This document shows, piece after piece, positions 21,286 to 31,562 of a stretch of DNA of 64,000 bases. Made by a program: the position numbers and the translations under genes. Source of the DNA: Lucinisca nassula (lineage: Eukaryota > Mollusca > Bivalvia > Lucinida > Lucinidae); the NCBI GenBank assembly GCA_963580285.1, contig CAUZLF010000270.1, forward strand, positions 335,501 to 399,500, given 5' to 3'. The notes under the pieces are model-generated. The model searched no databases. It saw only the letters and a program-made list of their open reading frames with translations, and was not told the DNA's origin. How positions within the stretch are numbered: position 1 is the first letter of the stretch; each line of letters opens with the position of its first letter.

Positions 21286-22110
21286 CCCACAGCACCTTGG
21301 GGCAATAGTTTTGATTATTACCCAAACCCTTTTATAAAGTGTAGTGAAGTATTTTTGGCTATAGGATGAGTTAAAACCAGTTTCCACTATGAACTATATC
21401 ACTGTCCAATATTTTTGTACTATTGGACGACTGGGTTGGTTTTCCATTTATCATCTTTATTGCGCCCAACGCAGTAGAAGCTGGGAACAATATCTAGGCA
21501 GCAGTTCATGGCCACTTCAAGAAATGTAAACAATGCCGTCCAAGTGATTCAGATCACACAGTAAAGCATCCTGTTGATCAATCAGTGTTGCCTTTTTTGT
21601 ACCAAATGTAACTCTTTGGAAATTGGTAGAGCCACATTGTACACGCGGGGACATTGATTCCACACAATATATGTTTGACTCATGTCATCTTTAACCATAT
21701 CATTTCCACTTTTCTCCATATAAATGCCTCATATTTTTCAGGCATTTGCAGGATTTCAGGCTTTCAGTGGTTTAGGGTCTTTTAGTTTTAAAGCAATTGT
21801 GGATGGATAGAAGATGACAACGATGGACAGTGAGTGATCACAATAGCTGCCCTGCAGCCTTGGCTCAGGTGGGCTATTAAAAGTTGGTCTACATTGGTTT
21901 GTAATAAAACAAATTAAATTAAAAAGAAAAGATCTTTTATATGTAAAACTATAAAAAGAACACAATGAATAAACATTTTTTAGTATTCTGGAAAATAGTA
22001 ATTTTTGCATATGAATTGTTAAGAATATCAAAGTAAACAGCTGTTGAGATATGAGATCAGTCTCTTTCCTTTCCAAAAAGACTTCAAATAGCTTCGTATT
22101 ATAATTTTAT
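21286..22110. other. Non-coding stretch
   Basis: I see no exon or structured repeat. Short pieces (TAAACAATGCCGTCCAAGTG, AGCATCC) recur near 50220-50290, so old shared repeats are likely. Confidence 0.35.
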
Positions 22111-22111
22111 T

Positions 22112-22335
22112 AATTGACTATCCTGTATTGATCGGAGGTCATCTGTATTAACACCAAGGTCAACCAATATTAAGTGAGGTCAAAAAATCAATAATCACGA
22201 TTTTTTAATTGTGTCATTTAATAAAATTGTCATTGATCGAGTAATTTCAGTCAGCAGCATTAGCCTTTGGCCTCGCACCAATGCAGCAGACCTCAGACCT
22301 GTACCTGGGCCAATACCAAATTACTTAATAACATT
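22112..22335. mobile_element. MITE family M10, uninterrupted copy
   Basis: ATTGACTATCCTGTATTGAT, CAATATTAAGTGAGGTCA, ATTTAATAAAATTGTCATTG and CTGGGCCAATACCAAATTAC occur in the same order as in 25435-28010, but without the 2.3 kb insertion there. It therefore serves as an empty-site reference. Confidence 0.7.
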
Positions 22336-22559
22336 ATATTATAAAGCCTTGAAAAAATAATAGTATGACCATGAACTTCACTATTGCGTGACATTTCAGA
22401 CTGCGTCACAACCCTCTTTAGTTTATAGATGGAAGATTCCATTATAAAATCAATGGATAGGCAAGGCTTGTCTTTCTTGTTCTTTCTATTTGTTTTAAAT
22501 TCAACACAAAGAGGCCAGTTATTCAAAACTAACAAAGTCCTTAACATAAACACTGTTAA

Positions 22560-22740
22560 AACTTTATCATTTAATATGGCAAATAAAGTGATATTTTTGC
22601 TGAAAAAGATATGAGTCTTTTTGAAAAAGCTAATTTGCCATATTGAAAAAGGCAAAAATATAAGCATATTTGTCATATTAAAACTATTAGCATATAATTA
22701 TGCCATATCAACTAATCAAAGTTTCATTGATATGTTAAAC
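22560..22740. repeat. TTTGCTGAAAAA hairpin repeat, degenerate
   Basis: It has TATTTTTGCTGAAAAAGATA and GCATATTTGTCATATTAAA as in the 325-715 cluster. The stem is mostly lost. Confidence 0.5.
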
Positions 22741-22854
22741 TTTATTGACGACGTTAGCTATGATCAGCAGGACCCAGATATTTTTGTTTGACACCATCCA
22801 TAAAAATAAAACATCCGTGTGACATAGAGAACTCTTTCATTATCCAAACTGGTA

Positions 22855-23130
22855 ATATTTCTGATGAAAATTTGTGATATTTTTCTTATTTTAACTCCAA
22901 ACATACGTTATGGGTGCTCGTTAGAACTGCCTCACTGAGGCAGTTCTAATGAGTACCCACAACCTCTGTCTTGTAGGTTATGGGTGCTCGTTAGAACAGC
23001 CTCACTGAGGTGGTTCTAACGAGTACCCACAACCTATGTCTTGGAGCAGAAATAAGAAAAATAATGTAAACCCTCTGTAAATCCCAGTTTTCTCTACATA
23101 AAGTGGGGTTCAGAGAGGTGTTCATTTTAC
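22855..23130. mobile_element. Hairpin MITE M4 with duplicated palindrome
   Basis: The hairpin GGGTGCTCGTTAGAACTGCC with its partner occurs twice in a row (about 22910-22970 and 22975-23035), between the usual flanks TTATTTTAACTCCAAACA and GGAGCAGAAATAAGAAAAAT. The right end (AAAGTGGGGTTCAGAGAGGT) matches other M4 copies. Confidence 0.7.
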
Positions 23131-23206
23131 GGACTTGTTTACATGATCCATGTCTTCAAATTTAAATATGAAAGAGTCTGAGTTAAAAGTTTCAGGGTGG
23201 ACATCA

Positions 23207-23310
23207 TTAATATTCATCCTCATCACTGCTTTCTTCTTCTTTTTCTCTTGTCTTTGTAAATCCAAATATTGTTTTTCTTTCTTTTTCTTCTTCTGCCATT
23301 TCTATAACAC
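23207..23310 (-). CDS. TXNDC9: TXNDC9-like protein, last coding exon
   Basis: The acceptor on the - strand is TACTCATTCACAG before 23310. Joined in phase 1 to the exon at 44876-44952 it encodes GVIEMAEEEKERKTIFGFTK then TREKEEESSDEDEY and a TAA at 23207-23209. TXNDC9 proteins end in a basic stretch and a short acidic Ser/Asp tail, and this tail fits. The intron before it is 21.6 kb and contains the Polinton. No poly(A) signal was located with confidence. Confidence 0.85.
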
Positions 23311-23439
23311 CTGTGAATGAGTAAAAGAAAATAAAATGTGGAGCGCTAGACAAAAAATGCTGAAACTAAACCATGACCTAGTTTCAAAAGCGTTGAGAGC
23401 TGTGGACGAAAAAGTGCAGATTATAATTTGACTATCGTA

Positions 23440-23640
23440 ATGATCCTAAGTATTGGGACAGATAGGCTTAAGCAAACTGCAGACCCAGATCAGACTGCTC
23501 CTGAAGGAGCAGTCGGATCAGGGTCTTCACTGTTTGCCATTTCGTCTGCACCTTTTGGAGTCCTTGCTGGATCGTGAAACTAATTTATTAATATTTTAGG
23601 AGAACTACAGCAACTCCTCAAGGTGTCCGAATTTTACGGT
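23440..23640. mobile_element. Hairpin MITE, family M3
   Basis: AAGTATTGGGACAGATAGGC, the core ACCCAGATCAGACTGCTCCT with its complement, and TTTTAGGAGAACTACAGCAA match 7395-7650. Confidence 0.6.
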
Positions 23641-24104
23641 ACATGTACATGTACATTATTTACCCTAAATATTTAGACACCTCAAATTCTTTCCATACTT
23701 GGTTCTAAAATTTGAACAAGTATAATTTTCTACCTGATCTTGTGTCTAAAAATAGCCAGATGAGTGGCAAACAGTGTAGACTCTAATGAGACACCACATA
23801 TTTTGATGTCTCATTTGGGTTTACACTGAATACACAGCCCTTTCTTGCACACAAGATAAGGAAATCTATAGTTTTAGCCTGGCATAGAAATTCTGTTCTA
23901 ACCCTGGTGGTCTTACCCAAAATTGAATATTCTCACATATTTGATAAATGCACTTGAAGAATACGACCTCATATGCGCCGTCCTTAAGGTTGACGTCACA
24001 GCACATTACGTGACTCACTTAACATCACTGTAGTGTCATCACAATATGGCAGATGTCGACAACCGTAGTGGCTGCAGTATTAAAAACCCACGCTCAGAAA
24101 TGGA

Positions 24105-24262
24105 ACGTGTGCAAGAAAAGTAATCTTAAATAGGTGTGAGAGGTGGAAAGAAAAATCCATCCCTCGGGATCAGTCCAGCATCACGAGGCTAAGCCTCGTG
24201 ATGCCAGACAGTGACCCTCAGGACAGATTTTTCCATCCACCACTCACAACCATGTAAGATTC
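24105..24262. mobile_element. Hairpin MITE, family M11
   Basis: AATCTTAAATAGGTGTGAG / CTCACAACCATGTAAGATT are inverted ends. The centre GCATCACGAGGCTAAGCCTC and complement make a hairpin. A copy is at 62406-62566. Confidence 0.65.
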
Positions 24263-24529
24263 TTATAGTCTGTCCAAATACATATGATAAATAGTTTTAG
24301 AATTATAGGCAAGTTACCATCAAACCAGAAACTGACAAATAACCCTGCCAAATCTTTTCAGGTACATTTCACTGGACAGTTTTCCTCTTCACATCCTACT
24401 GTATACTATACTTCTAGATGTATTGCATATCATGCATAAGGATAGTGTCAGAGAAAAAAAAAAGGATTAAATTCAAAATTAAACAAAAGGCAGTCTGAGG
24501 CACAGCTATATCCACCACCGCAGTATCAT

Positions 24530-24875
24530 GACCTTCAATTTCTTTCTTTCTTTCTACTTATACTGTGATCGGTCACATTTGACAATTACTCGCAGGTGTA
24601 CATTACATACACTCCAGGTTTGCAGGGTTGAAAGCCTACACAGTAATCATGTAATTACGGTAGGGATCTTTAACCTGCACAGGAGATGACTCTTCCTGCA
24701 CAGGAGACCTCCAGTTAACGTCCCAATCTGAAGAACGGTGCACTTTTTGGCATTCATCCCTGCAAATGATGCCAATGGAGCGTGTTCTGACACTGAAATA
24801 ATCACCGCCTCCAAGGATCGAACCAGGGGCCTCTAGCATCAGAGGCAATTGCACTAACCACTTAGCTATCATGCT
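24530..24875 (-). mobile_element. tRNA-headed SINE S2
   Basis: On the - strand it starts GGAGCATGATAGCTAAGTGG (A-box-like) with CCCCTGGTTCGATCCTTGG (B-box-like). The body contains CCATTGGCATCATTTGCAGG and ends in the TTACTGTGTAGGCTTTC region. Partial copies lie at 63345-63535 and 63705-64000. Confidence 0.7.
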
Positions 24876-24879
24876 CCTT

Positions 24880-25270
24880 CAATTGTGACCTTGACCTTGA
24901 TTCATCATGGTCTGGTGATGGGTTCTGCACATAAGCGCACTGATGCAAATATCTGACCAAAGTTTAATGAAAATCTTTCAAGGGGTACAAGAGATATAGA
25001 GCGTACGGGAAATTCAAGGCTTAAACTTGTGCCCTTCAACTGTGATCTTCACCTTGAGTCAGCATGGTTGGGTAATTAGTTCTGCAAATCATCTAAGGTT
25101 ATAATTTGACTAAAGTTTAATGAAAATCCTTCAAGGGGTAAAGGAATTATGGAACAGACAAAAAATTCAAGGATCAAACTCGTGACCTTCACCTTGAGTT
25201 GGCATGGTTGAGTTATGGGCTTTACACATCATGTCACTTAGGCCAACAATTAACCAAAGTTTCAATAGCT
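24880..25270. repeat. Tandem repeat, about 155-160 bp unit
   Basis: About two and a half degenerate units each contain TGACCTTGAxTC(A/G)xCATGGT, AAAGTTTAATGAAAATC(C/T)T and TCAAGGGGTA. It is similar in style to the longer arrays at 25535-27838 and 46352-48066. Confidence 0.6.
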
Positions 25271-25289
25271 TTACGAGCTCATTAGTGGT

Positions 25290-25440
25290 GAAAATGTTAA
25301 CTGTTCTAGCAAATAAAATACCGAATACTCAGGTATTTTTGCTAGAAAAATGTGAGTAGCTTTTGCAAATGCAAAAGCTACTCACATTTTTTAAACAAAA
25401 ATATTAGTATATTTGCCATATCATACATTAACTTATTAAT
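25290..25440. repeat. TTTGCTGAAAAA-type hairpin repeat
   Basis: The stem AATGTGAGTAGCTTTTGCAA with its complement matches copy 1 of the 325-715 cluster. The tail TATTTGCCATAT is present. Confidence 0.6.
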
Positions 25441-28010
25441 TGACAATTCTGTATTGATCCGAGGTCATCCGGATTAACACCAGGTCAACCAATATTAACT
25501 GAGGTCAAGTGAGGTAAAAAAATCCATAATCATGTTCTCAGCTCACCTGGGCCGAAGGCTCCAGGGGAGCTTATAGGATGGTAGTAACTCCCGTCGTCCG
25601 TCCGTTCGTCCACAATTTTGAGCAGCTATATCTCTGCAGCCTGCTGGCTGATCTCAATCATTTCTCATCTGTAGCATGCCTCTGGTGGGGCATTGATGAC
25701 ATAAGGTTTTTTTCGAAATCGCTCTAAAACTTTGGTTGCTATGGCAATCACAAGGTCCCATAGACTTACAATGGGAAAATGCTTGTCATCACCGTAGCAC
25801 CTTCAGTTTTGATTGGATCTTTCTGAAACTTATATGTTAGGTGGGTGGGGATAAAACCTCCGATGAGTTCAAAAACCAGCCAAGTCAGCCCTTTGATTGC
25901 AGAAAATGCCCATTTTTGACCTTGTCATCACTGTAGCCCCTTCAGTTTTGATCGAATCATTCTGAAACTTATATGTAAGGTGGCCGGGGATAAAACCTCT
26001 GATGAGTTGAATACCGGCCAAGTAAGCCCATTTATTATAGAGTTACGTCCCTTTGATTGCTGAAATGCCGATTTTTTACCTTGTCATCACTGTAGCCCCT
26101 TCAGTTTTTATCAGATCTTTCAGAAACTTATATGTAAGGTGGCTGGGAATAAAACCTCTGATGAGTTTGAAAACCGGCCAAGTTGGCCCATTTATCATAG
26201 AGTTACATCCCTTTAATTGCTGAAAATGCCAATTTTTGACCTTGTCATCACTGTAGCCCCTCCAGTTTTGATAGGATTTTTTTGAAACTTATAGGTAAGG
26301 TGGCTGGGGATAAAACCTCGGATGAGTTCAAAAACCGACCAACTGGGCCATTTATCATAGAGTTACGTCCCTTTGATTGCTGAAAATGCCAAATTTTGAC
26401 CTTGTCATCACCGTAGCCCCTTCAGTTTTGATCGGATCTTTCTGAAACTTATGTGTAAGGTGACTTGGGATAAACCCTCGGATGAGTTCGAATACCAGCT
26501 AAGTCAGCCCATTTATTATAGAGTTACGTCCCTTTGATTGCTGAAAATGCTGATTTTTTACCTTGTCATCACCGTAGCCCCTTCAGTTTTTATCGGAACT
26601 TTCTGAAACTAATATGTAAGGTGGCTTGGGACAATACCTCGGATGAGTTTGAATACTGGCCAGTCGGCCCATTTATCATAGAGTAACGTCCCTTTGATTG
26701 CTGAAAATGCCGACTTTTGACCTTGTCATCAACGTAGCCCCTTCAGTTTTGATCGGATCTTTCTGAAACTTATATGTAAGGTGGCTGGAGATAAAAACTC
26801 GGATGAGTTCGAAAACTGGCCAAGTCGGCCCATTTATCATAGAGTTACGTCCCTTTGATTTATGAAAATGTCTATTTTTGACCTATTGACGAGTTGGCTT
26901 ATCTATCATAGAATTACATCCCCTTTTCTGCTGAAAATGCCTATTTTTTACCTTGTTATCACCATAGCCCTCTTCAGTTTTCATGGGATTGTCTTGAAAC
27001 TTATATGTAAGTAAGTAAGGGATAAAACCTTGGCTGAATTAAAAAATTGGTGAGGTCAGCCTATATTTCAGAGTTGTGTCCCCCTTAATTACAGAAAATG
27101 CCTATTTTTGACAGCTCCTTCAATTTTATTGGATCTTCTTGAAACTTACATGTTAGTAAGTCAGGGATAAAATGGATGGGTTTGTGAACTGATGAGGTCA
27201 GCCTATTTGTCATAGAGTTACATACCTTGGATTGCATAAAATGCCTCTTTTTTTTTTTTTCTTTTTTTTTAACCTTAACTCCTTCAGTTTTCATCGGATC
27301 TTCTTGAAATTTATATGTTAGTAAGTTAGAGATAAAAGCTCAGACAAGTTTGAAAACTAGCAATGCCAGTCAATTAATCATGGAGTTATATCCCCTGCTT
27401 GGCTGAAAATGCTTATTTTCAACCTTGTCATCACTGCTGCCCCTTCAGTTTTGATCGGATCTTCATGAAACTTACAAACAAGTAAGTCAGGCAGAAAAGC
27501 TTTGAGGAGTTTTAAAACTGGTGAAGTTTGCCTATTTATCATTTGATTGCAGCAGTTAATTGCTTATTTTTGACCTTGTCATCACCATAGCCCCTTCAAT
27601 TTATATCGGATCTTTTTGAAAGTTACATATAAGCAAGTCAGGAATAAAAGCTTGAATGAGTTTGAAAACCGGTGAGGTCAGCCGATTTATCATAGAGTTA
27701 CATTCTACTTGATTGCAGAAAATGCTTACCATGTCATCACCTTGTCCTCCAATAAATCCTTCAGTAAAGGTTGGCACTTCCTGAAACTTTGAATCTGTTA
27801 GCTCAGGTGAGCGATACAGGATCATCTTGGTCCTCTTGTTTTAATTATGTCAATTAATAAAATTGTCATTAATCAAGTAATTTTGCATTGACCAAGTTAC
27901 AGGTCCTCGGTCAGCTGTATTGGCCTCGGCCTTTGGCCTTGGGCCAATACAGCAGATCTAGGACCTGTAACTGGGCCAATAAGAAAGTACTTGATTAATA
28001 ACATTATATT
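25435..28010. mobile_element. MITE family M10 split by the element at 25535-27838
   Basis: The left part to 25534 and the right part from 27839 are collinear with 22112-22335. The right part also contains a hairpin (GGCCTCGGCCTTTGGCCTTG region, with CAGGTCCTCGG / CTAGGACCTG arms). Confidence 0.7.
25535..27838. mobile_element. Helentron/pearl-like non-autonomous element with 160 bp tandem repeats
   Basis: The ends are TTCTCAGCTCACCTGGGCC on the left and GGATCATCTTGGTCCTCTTG on the right. Subterminal GCTCACCTG / CAGGTGAGC are inverted. The core is 12 or more degenerate units marked by CTTGTCATCAC(C/T)GTAGCCCC at 25921, 26081, 26241, 26401 and 26561, an exact 160 bp spacing. It entered a T-rich site with no target duplication, as judged from 22112-22335. 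Helentron-associated elements and bivalve pearl elements share this design; the class assignment is inference. Confidence 0.65.
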
Positions 28011-28080
28011 ACAGCATCGTTAGTTTTGAACAACATTTCCGGTGTACAGCTCCAGATAAGGTGGATTAACGAGGATAATT

Positions 28081-28320
28081 AAGGGGAATGGGAACACCTG
28101 GCAGATTTTTCCGCCTTTTTTCAAAGGGAGACAACTTTTGGGATTTCTGTTCGCTTTTCTATAAACAATATCCCATACAAACTGGGGTCTGCTCTTAAAG
28201 GAAAGAATTTGCTCCTTAGGAGCAATTTCTTTCCTTTAAGAGCTGATCCCTATTGACATGGGAGACAAAAACACTTTTGCAGGAGTTGCCTCGCCTAAAG
28301 GTGTTCCCATTCCCCTTAAA
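28081..28320. mobile_element. Hairpin MITE, family M7
   Basis: TTAAGGGGAATGGGAACACC at the left and GGTGTTCCCATTCCCCTTAA at the right are perfect inverted ends. The centre CTCTTAAAGGAAAGAATTTG is palindromic. It is in the opposite orientation to 10530-10763. Confidence 0.8.
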
Positions 28321-28390
28321 CAATATTTTTTTCTTATTTCTCCATGAAAACCTCAGTTGTGGGTACTTATAAGAATCACCTCATAGAGGC
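28318..28390. mobile_element. Left half of an M4 hairpin MITE split by the Polinton
   Basis: TTTTCTTATTTCTCCATGAA, TGTGGGTACTTATAAGAATC and ACCTCATAGAGGC form the left arm and centre of an M4 palindrome. The right arm resumes at 43811. Confidence 0.8.
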
Positions 28391-28576
28391 ATATATATAG
28401 AAAATGCTGTTTCTGGGGTATAGTGGAATATAGTCCAGTCCTGGCAGTCCTCAGACTGCTTTTTATATATGCTTTGCACAAAGCATATTCTGATTTGGAA
28501 ATTCTGGATATATTCTTGTCTAAAAGTTCTCTGGTGGGGGTTTCCCATAGTACTATTACGCTGTAGTACTATTACG
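28391..28576 (+). repeat. Polinton left terminal inverted repeat
   Basis: It is identical over 186 bases to the complement of 43625-43810. It starts ATATATATAGAAAATGCTGT. Inside, at 28472-28493, a 22 bp perfect palindrome (ATATGCTTTG / CAAAGCATAT halves) is present. The inner edge is built of TAGTACTATTACGCTG units. Confidence 0.95.
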
Positions 28577-29755
28577 TTGTACTACTATTACACTGTCCCT
28601 CAAAAAAATCAGTCCGCGGACTCCGGCATGGGGTGAGGAATTCTACCTAAAATGTTTCACAGATTTTAAAAAATCAAAATTTAGCAAAAGCCGCATCTGT
28701 TACAGCACTTTTTAACCACCCGGCACTGGGCAGAATTCTTTACACACACACCCCAGCACCGGGTAGTGGCTGCCAGCCCCCTTTCTTAAGAACTCCTGCC
28801 TGTAGGCTCACGACAAGCTCTCCGCCCCAGGGTCACCTTTAACACCATATTCCCTGCCTAGCCGAAACGAACAGCTAGACCCGTCTGAGGTAAGGTGAGC
28901 ACAATGCATGGTGAATGGCGACTTCAACGGGGAGAATTCTATTTGTGCGCGCGCAACCCATCAAAGTCACCCTTCACAAATGCATGGCATCGAGCAAGCC
29001 ATTTACCCTTAAACAGACAGGTGAGCGTCATACTCAGAGACCAGACAAACCATGCTGTAACAGACACAACCAAATATTGAATGTGAGTCTCTTATATATA
29101 TACATAGCACTTACGAATATCATTAAAAAATGGGTTTTAAATTTGCATATTTTTAACAAATGTATCTTTTTATTGTGTTAAAATGTGTATTTTTTGTTTC
29201 ACTATCTAAATTGCCAAGAAAACAAAAACTCACCATAAAACTTCCTTCTAAAATAAATATCCTTGAATATAAATGTTTTAACACCATAATAAAACGAGGA
29301 AGTGAAAATATGGAAGTGAAAAGATAAATGCGTACTTATTCTATATATAGAACGAGCATGATAAATACCGGTAATTACAAGTTTTAGCTTTTATCAATAG
29401 CCATACTGTTAACTATTGATAAAGGTATCTTTTAGCATTTATGAATAGGGAAGACCCTGACCAGACTGCGCACCCTTATAGTCCGAAAGTCGTTACGGAT
29501 ATAATCAAAGTACAGAAAGGCCTGAAAGTCGTTACGGATATAATCAAAGTACAGAAAGGCCTGAAAGGTGTTACGGGAATAATCAAAGCACCGAAAGGAC
29601 CGTGAATCACCGTAATGCGTAGCTTTTAACAGTCAGTAAAAGAAATTTGCAAAGAATTAGAATGAAGAAATCTGCATATTTAGTTTACGCTCCTATAAAT
29701 AGGTGGTGGGTCATTATTTACTATTGTAATTTTATTAAATAAAATCAAGCATCCC
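28577..29755. other. Polinton left non-coding end
   Basis: About 1.2 kb lies between the inverted repeat and the first gene. Features seen are an imperfect inverted pair ACCCGGCACTGGGC / CCCAGCACCGGGT (28728-28776), a locally GC-richer part at 28700-29080, and the tandem repeat at 29484-29600. Two overlapping open frames of 61 and 88 codons near 28895-29181 show no family features and I do not call them genes. Confidence 0.5.
29484..29600. repeat. Three tandem 39 bp units near Polinton left end
   Basis: The unit starts GAAAGTCGTTACGGATATAA and ends AGAAAGGCCT. Copies 1 and 2 are identical or nearly so; copy 3 is diverged (GGTGTTACGGGAATAATCAA). No function is known. Confidence 0.75.
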
Positions 29756-30319
29756 CTATTTTTTTTTTACCTCAGCTAAAGCCTGGGCCTTTCCTTCCTC
29801 AATAAGTTTTTTTCTTTCCGCCTCACTTAATCCTGTTTGTTTTGAGTGTATGCTATCTTTCAGTTTATTATATTTGTCTAATTCATCTAAAATCAATTTA
29901 AATTCATTCTCAGATATCTGTCCGTCTGTCAAAGCCTTAGAAATCAAATCCTTTATACTATTCAACTTACTATCAGCAATAGTTTTAATCTCATAATGTT
30001 TCTGTGCTTTTGAAGTCATTTTACGCCTAATTAGTTTAACACACACACCCAAACTCCCACACACAACAGCACTAATCTCTAAAGGCAACATAATTGGAAC
30101 AGTTAATCCAACACCTGCCAAAATAACACTTGTTGATATCAAACCAGTATCAACTCCATCAGTAATATTTATTCCACGTTTGTATTTTTTGTATAATGCT
30201 TTTCTCACATCTCTCTCATTAATTAATGTCTTCTCTATCTCAGATATCTTCTGTAATCTATAGTTCTGCCCATCTTCAACAGGCAATTCAGGATATAATG
30301 GTGCAGTAGGTTGTTTCAT
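29756..30319 (-). CDS. Polinton protein with hydrophobic hairpin and coiled-coil tail
   Basis: It is 187 aa with unknown function. Residues 1-15 are proline-rich, 20-50 form a charged helix (LQKISEIEKTLINERDVRKA), and about 58-98 are a hydrophobic segment rich in Gly, Val and Leu that could be one long or two short membrane helices. Residues 100-187 are a charged, helical tail ending AQALAEVKKK. The layout suggests a membrane-associated virion or assembly protein, which is inference. It is the outermost gene on the left, reading towards the terminus, with an A-rich leader before its ATG. I recall similar proteins in other invertebrate Polintons but know of no assigned function. Confidence 0.8.
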   Translation of the reverse strand: MKQPTAPLYPELPVEDGQNYRLQKISEIEKTLINERDVRKALYKKYKRGINITDGVDTGLISTSVILAGVGLTVPIMLPLEISAVVCGSLGVCVKLIRRKMTSKAQKHYEIKTIADSKLNSIKDLISKALTDGQISENEFKLILDELDKYNKLKDSIHSKQTGLSEAERKKLIEEGKAQALAEVKKK

Positions 30320-30345
30320 TTTTTTCTTAATAACATATATTTTTT

Positions 30346-30879
30346 TTATTCAATAAATAATTCAATTATCATCGAAGCCACAGTATTAACACATGTAGCA
30401 TTATTAGTCTGACAAACAAAATCAATTGCATCACCAGCCCTAACCTTTAACGGTGTAGCAAAGTTATCGTGTTTCCTTAAAATATCATTCAATGATATAC
30501 CATATCCTGCTTGTGGATTTCCATTTATAGAAACAACAACAGATACATCACCTCTTATTCTTTTACTCGATAACCCCACACCCAATATTTGACCTGAAAA
30601 GTTCATCACATATCCAACACCTACCTCTCTACCACCATTACCAAAACTAAACACTTCATTCTTCTGCAATGGTCCTTTGCTCTCTGCACAGATGCTTATC
30701 AATTTTTTGTCTGACGTATTTTCAACTTTTTTGTATAACAACCGATGATTGAGATGTATATCCCGAACTCTATCATTCAATGTATTTATTTGTGTAAATG
30801 CTTGACTTCTCATATTAAATATTTCTTGTTTCAGCCCCAATGCATCTACGTGTTTTCTCTTAGCACCAAATATACTCAT
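30346..30879 (-). CDS. Candidate fibre/spike-like protein (coiled coil plus beta domain)
   Basis: It is 177 aa. The N-terminal third (about residues 10-55) is helical with heptad-like hydrophobics (LKQEIFNMRSQAFTQINTLN). The rest alternates short polar and hydrophobic strands with Gly turns (VGYVMNFSGQILGVGLS, VVVSINGNPQAGYGIS) and ends in VASMIIELFIE. A trimeric coiled coil carrying a C-terminal beta-sandwich head is typical of virus and phage fibres and of C1q/TNF-like proteins. Assignment as a spike is inference from shape only. It lies 13 bp from the probable penton gene on the same strand, which fits a vertex protein. Confidence 0.7.
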   Translation of the reverse strand: MSIFGAKRKHVDALGLKQEIFNMRSQAFTQINTLNDRVRDIHLNHRLLYKKVENTSDKKLISICAESKGPLQKNEVFSFGNGGREVGVGYVMNFSGQILGVGLSSKRIRGDVSVVVSINGNPQAGYGISLNDILRKHDNFATPLKVRAGDAIDFVCQTNNATCVNTVASMIIELFIE

Positions 30880-30892
30880 TTTTTTATTATAA

Positions 30893-31531
30893 TTATATAA
30901 TTTCCAAAACGCAATTAATTGGTAGATGATTAATTACCTTGTTGTTATTTTCATCCCTGATTTCTAATTTCAATTCTGCTATAGCATCATTCACCAAACA
31001 CTTATATTCTGGATGCTCAAATCTCACTGTTGTTATCTCTCCAAACTCTTTATTTTCCACTGGAACAACAGCCAACACAGTACTCGGCATACCATCTAAA
31101 TAATTATTTGAAGTATTAATCTGTTCCAAATGAACATACAATGATTTATAAACAGCAAAATCTACAGTCTCACCATAATGAGTTTCATTAACAGTAAACT
31201 TTTGCTTATTTCCAAACCCCAACATTTGTTTTAAGCCCTTGCTTATCTTCAATTCATCCGGTGTAATTAAAGAAGCAATTCCATTTGTTTCATTTACAGA
31301 TAATGTAATATTATTACTTTGAAATAAATCTGCTATTTGTTGGAAACTATAATAACCATCTATAATCTTATGAGGTCTCTCTCCAGTCTTCTGCAAATAT
31401 TCATCAACAACATTATACCATCCAACACCATATGTTATAGATTTCAAACCAATACGTTTATTCCCATCTCTGTTATCAATGTATTGTTGCAAGTTTATTG
31501 TCTTGTCAATATTCGAAATTGTATGATACAT
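30893..31531 (-). CDS. Probable minor capsid (penton) protein
   Basis: It is 212 aa and beta-rich, with KSITYGVGWYNV, YYSFQQIADLFQSNNITLSV and a C-terminal strand pair (AIAELKLEIRDENNNKVINH, PINCVLEII). The single jelly-roll penton protein of Polintons has this size and often ends in a similar 'L.L.D..G..I.....I...I.I' pattern. In virions it would occupy the five-fold vertices. It is divergent from the 419 aa gene with only 31 bp between the two start codons. Confidence in being a real gene is high; the penton label is moderate. Confidence 0.7.
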   Translation of the reverse strand: MYHTISNIDKTINLQQYIDNRDGNKRIGLKSITYGVGWYNVVDEYLQKTGERPHKIIDGYYSFQQIADLFQSNNITLSVNETNGIASLITPDELKISKGLKQMLGFGNKQKFTVNETHYGETVDFAVYKSLYVHLEQINTSNNYLDGMPSTVLAVVPVENKEFGEITTVRFEHPEYKCLVNDAIAELKLEIRDENNNKVINHLPINCVLEII

Positions 31532-31562
31532 TTTTATTTTTTATATATAATCAATAATAAAA
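31532..31562. promoter_or_regulatory. 31 bp divergent promoter region
   Basis: The start codons of the 212 aa (-) and 419 aa (+) genes are only 31 bases apart. The spacer holds TTTTTTATATATAATC and TAATAAAAATG, so both core promoters must overlap or lie inside coding sequence. Each start is preceded by (A/T)AAAAATG. Confidence 0.6.

Noticed and set aside
22293..22676. A 127-codon open frame on the - strand
   Set aside because: AT-rich sequence across M10 and hairpin repeats, low-complexity peptide, no splice or family support.
28895..29181. Polinton genes at the left end
   Set aside because: Two overlapping frames with unlike composition, no start context like other genes of the element, and no recognisable family.
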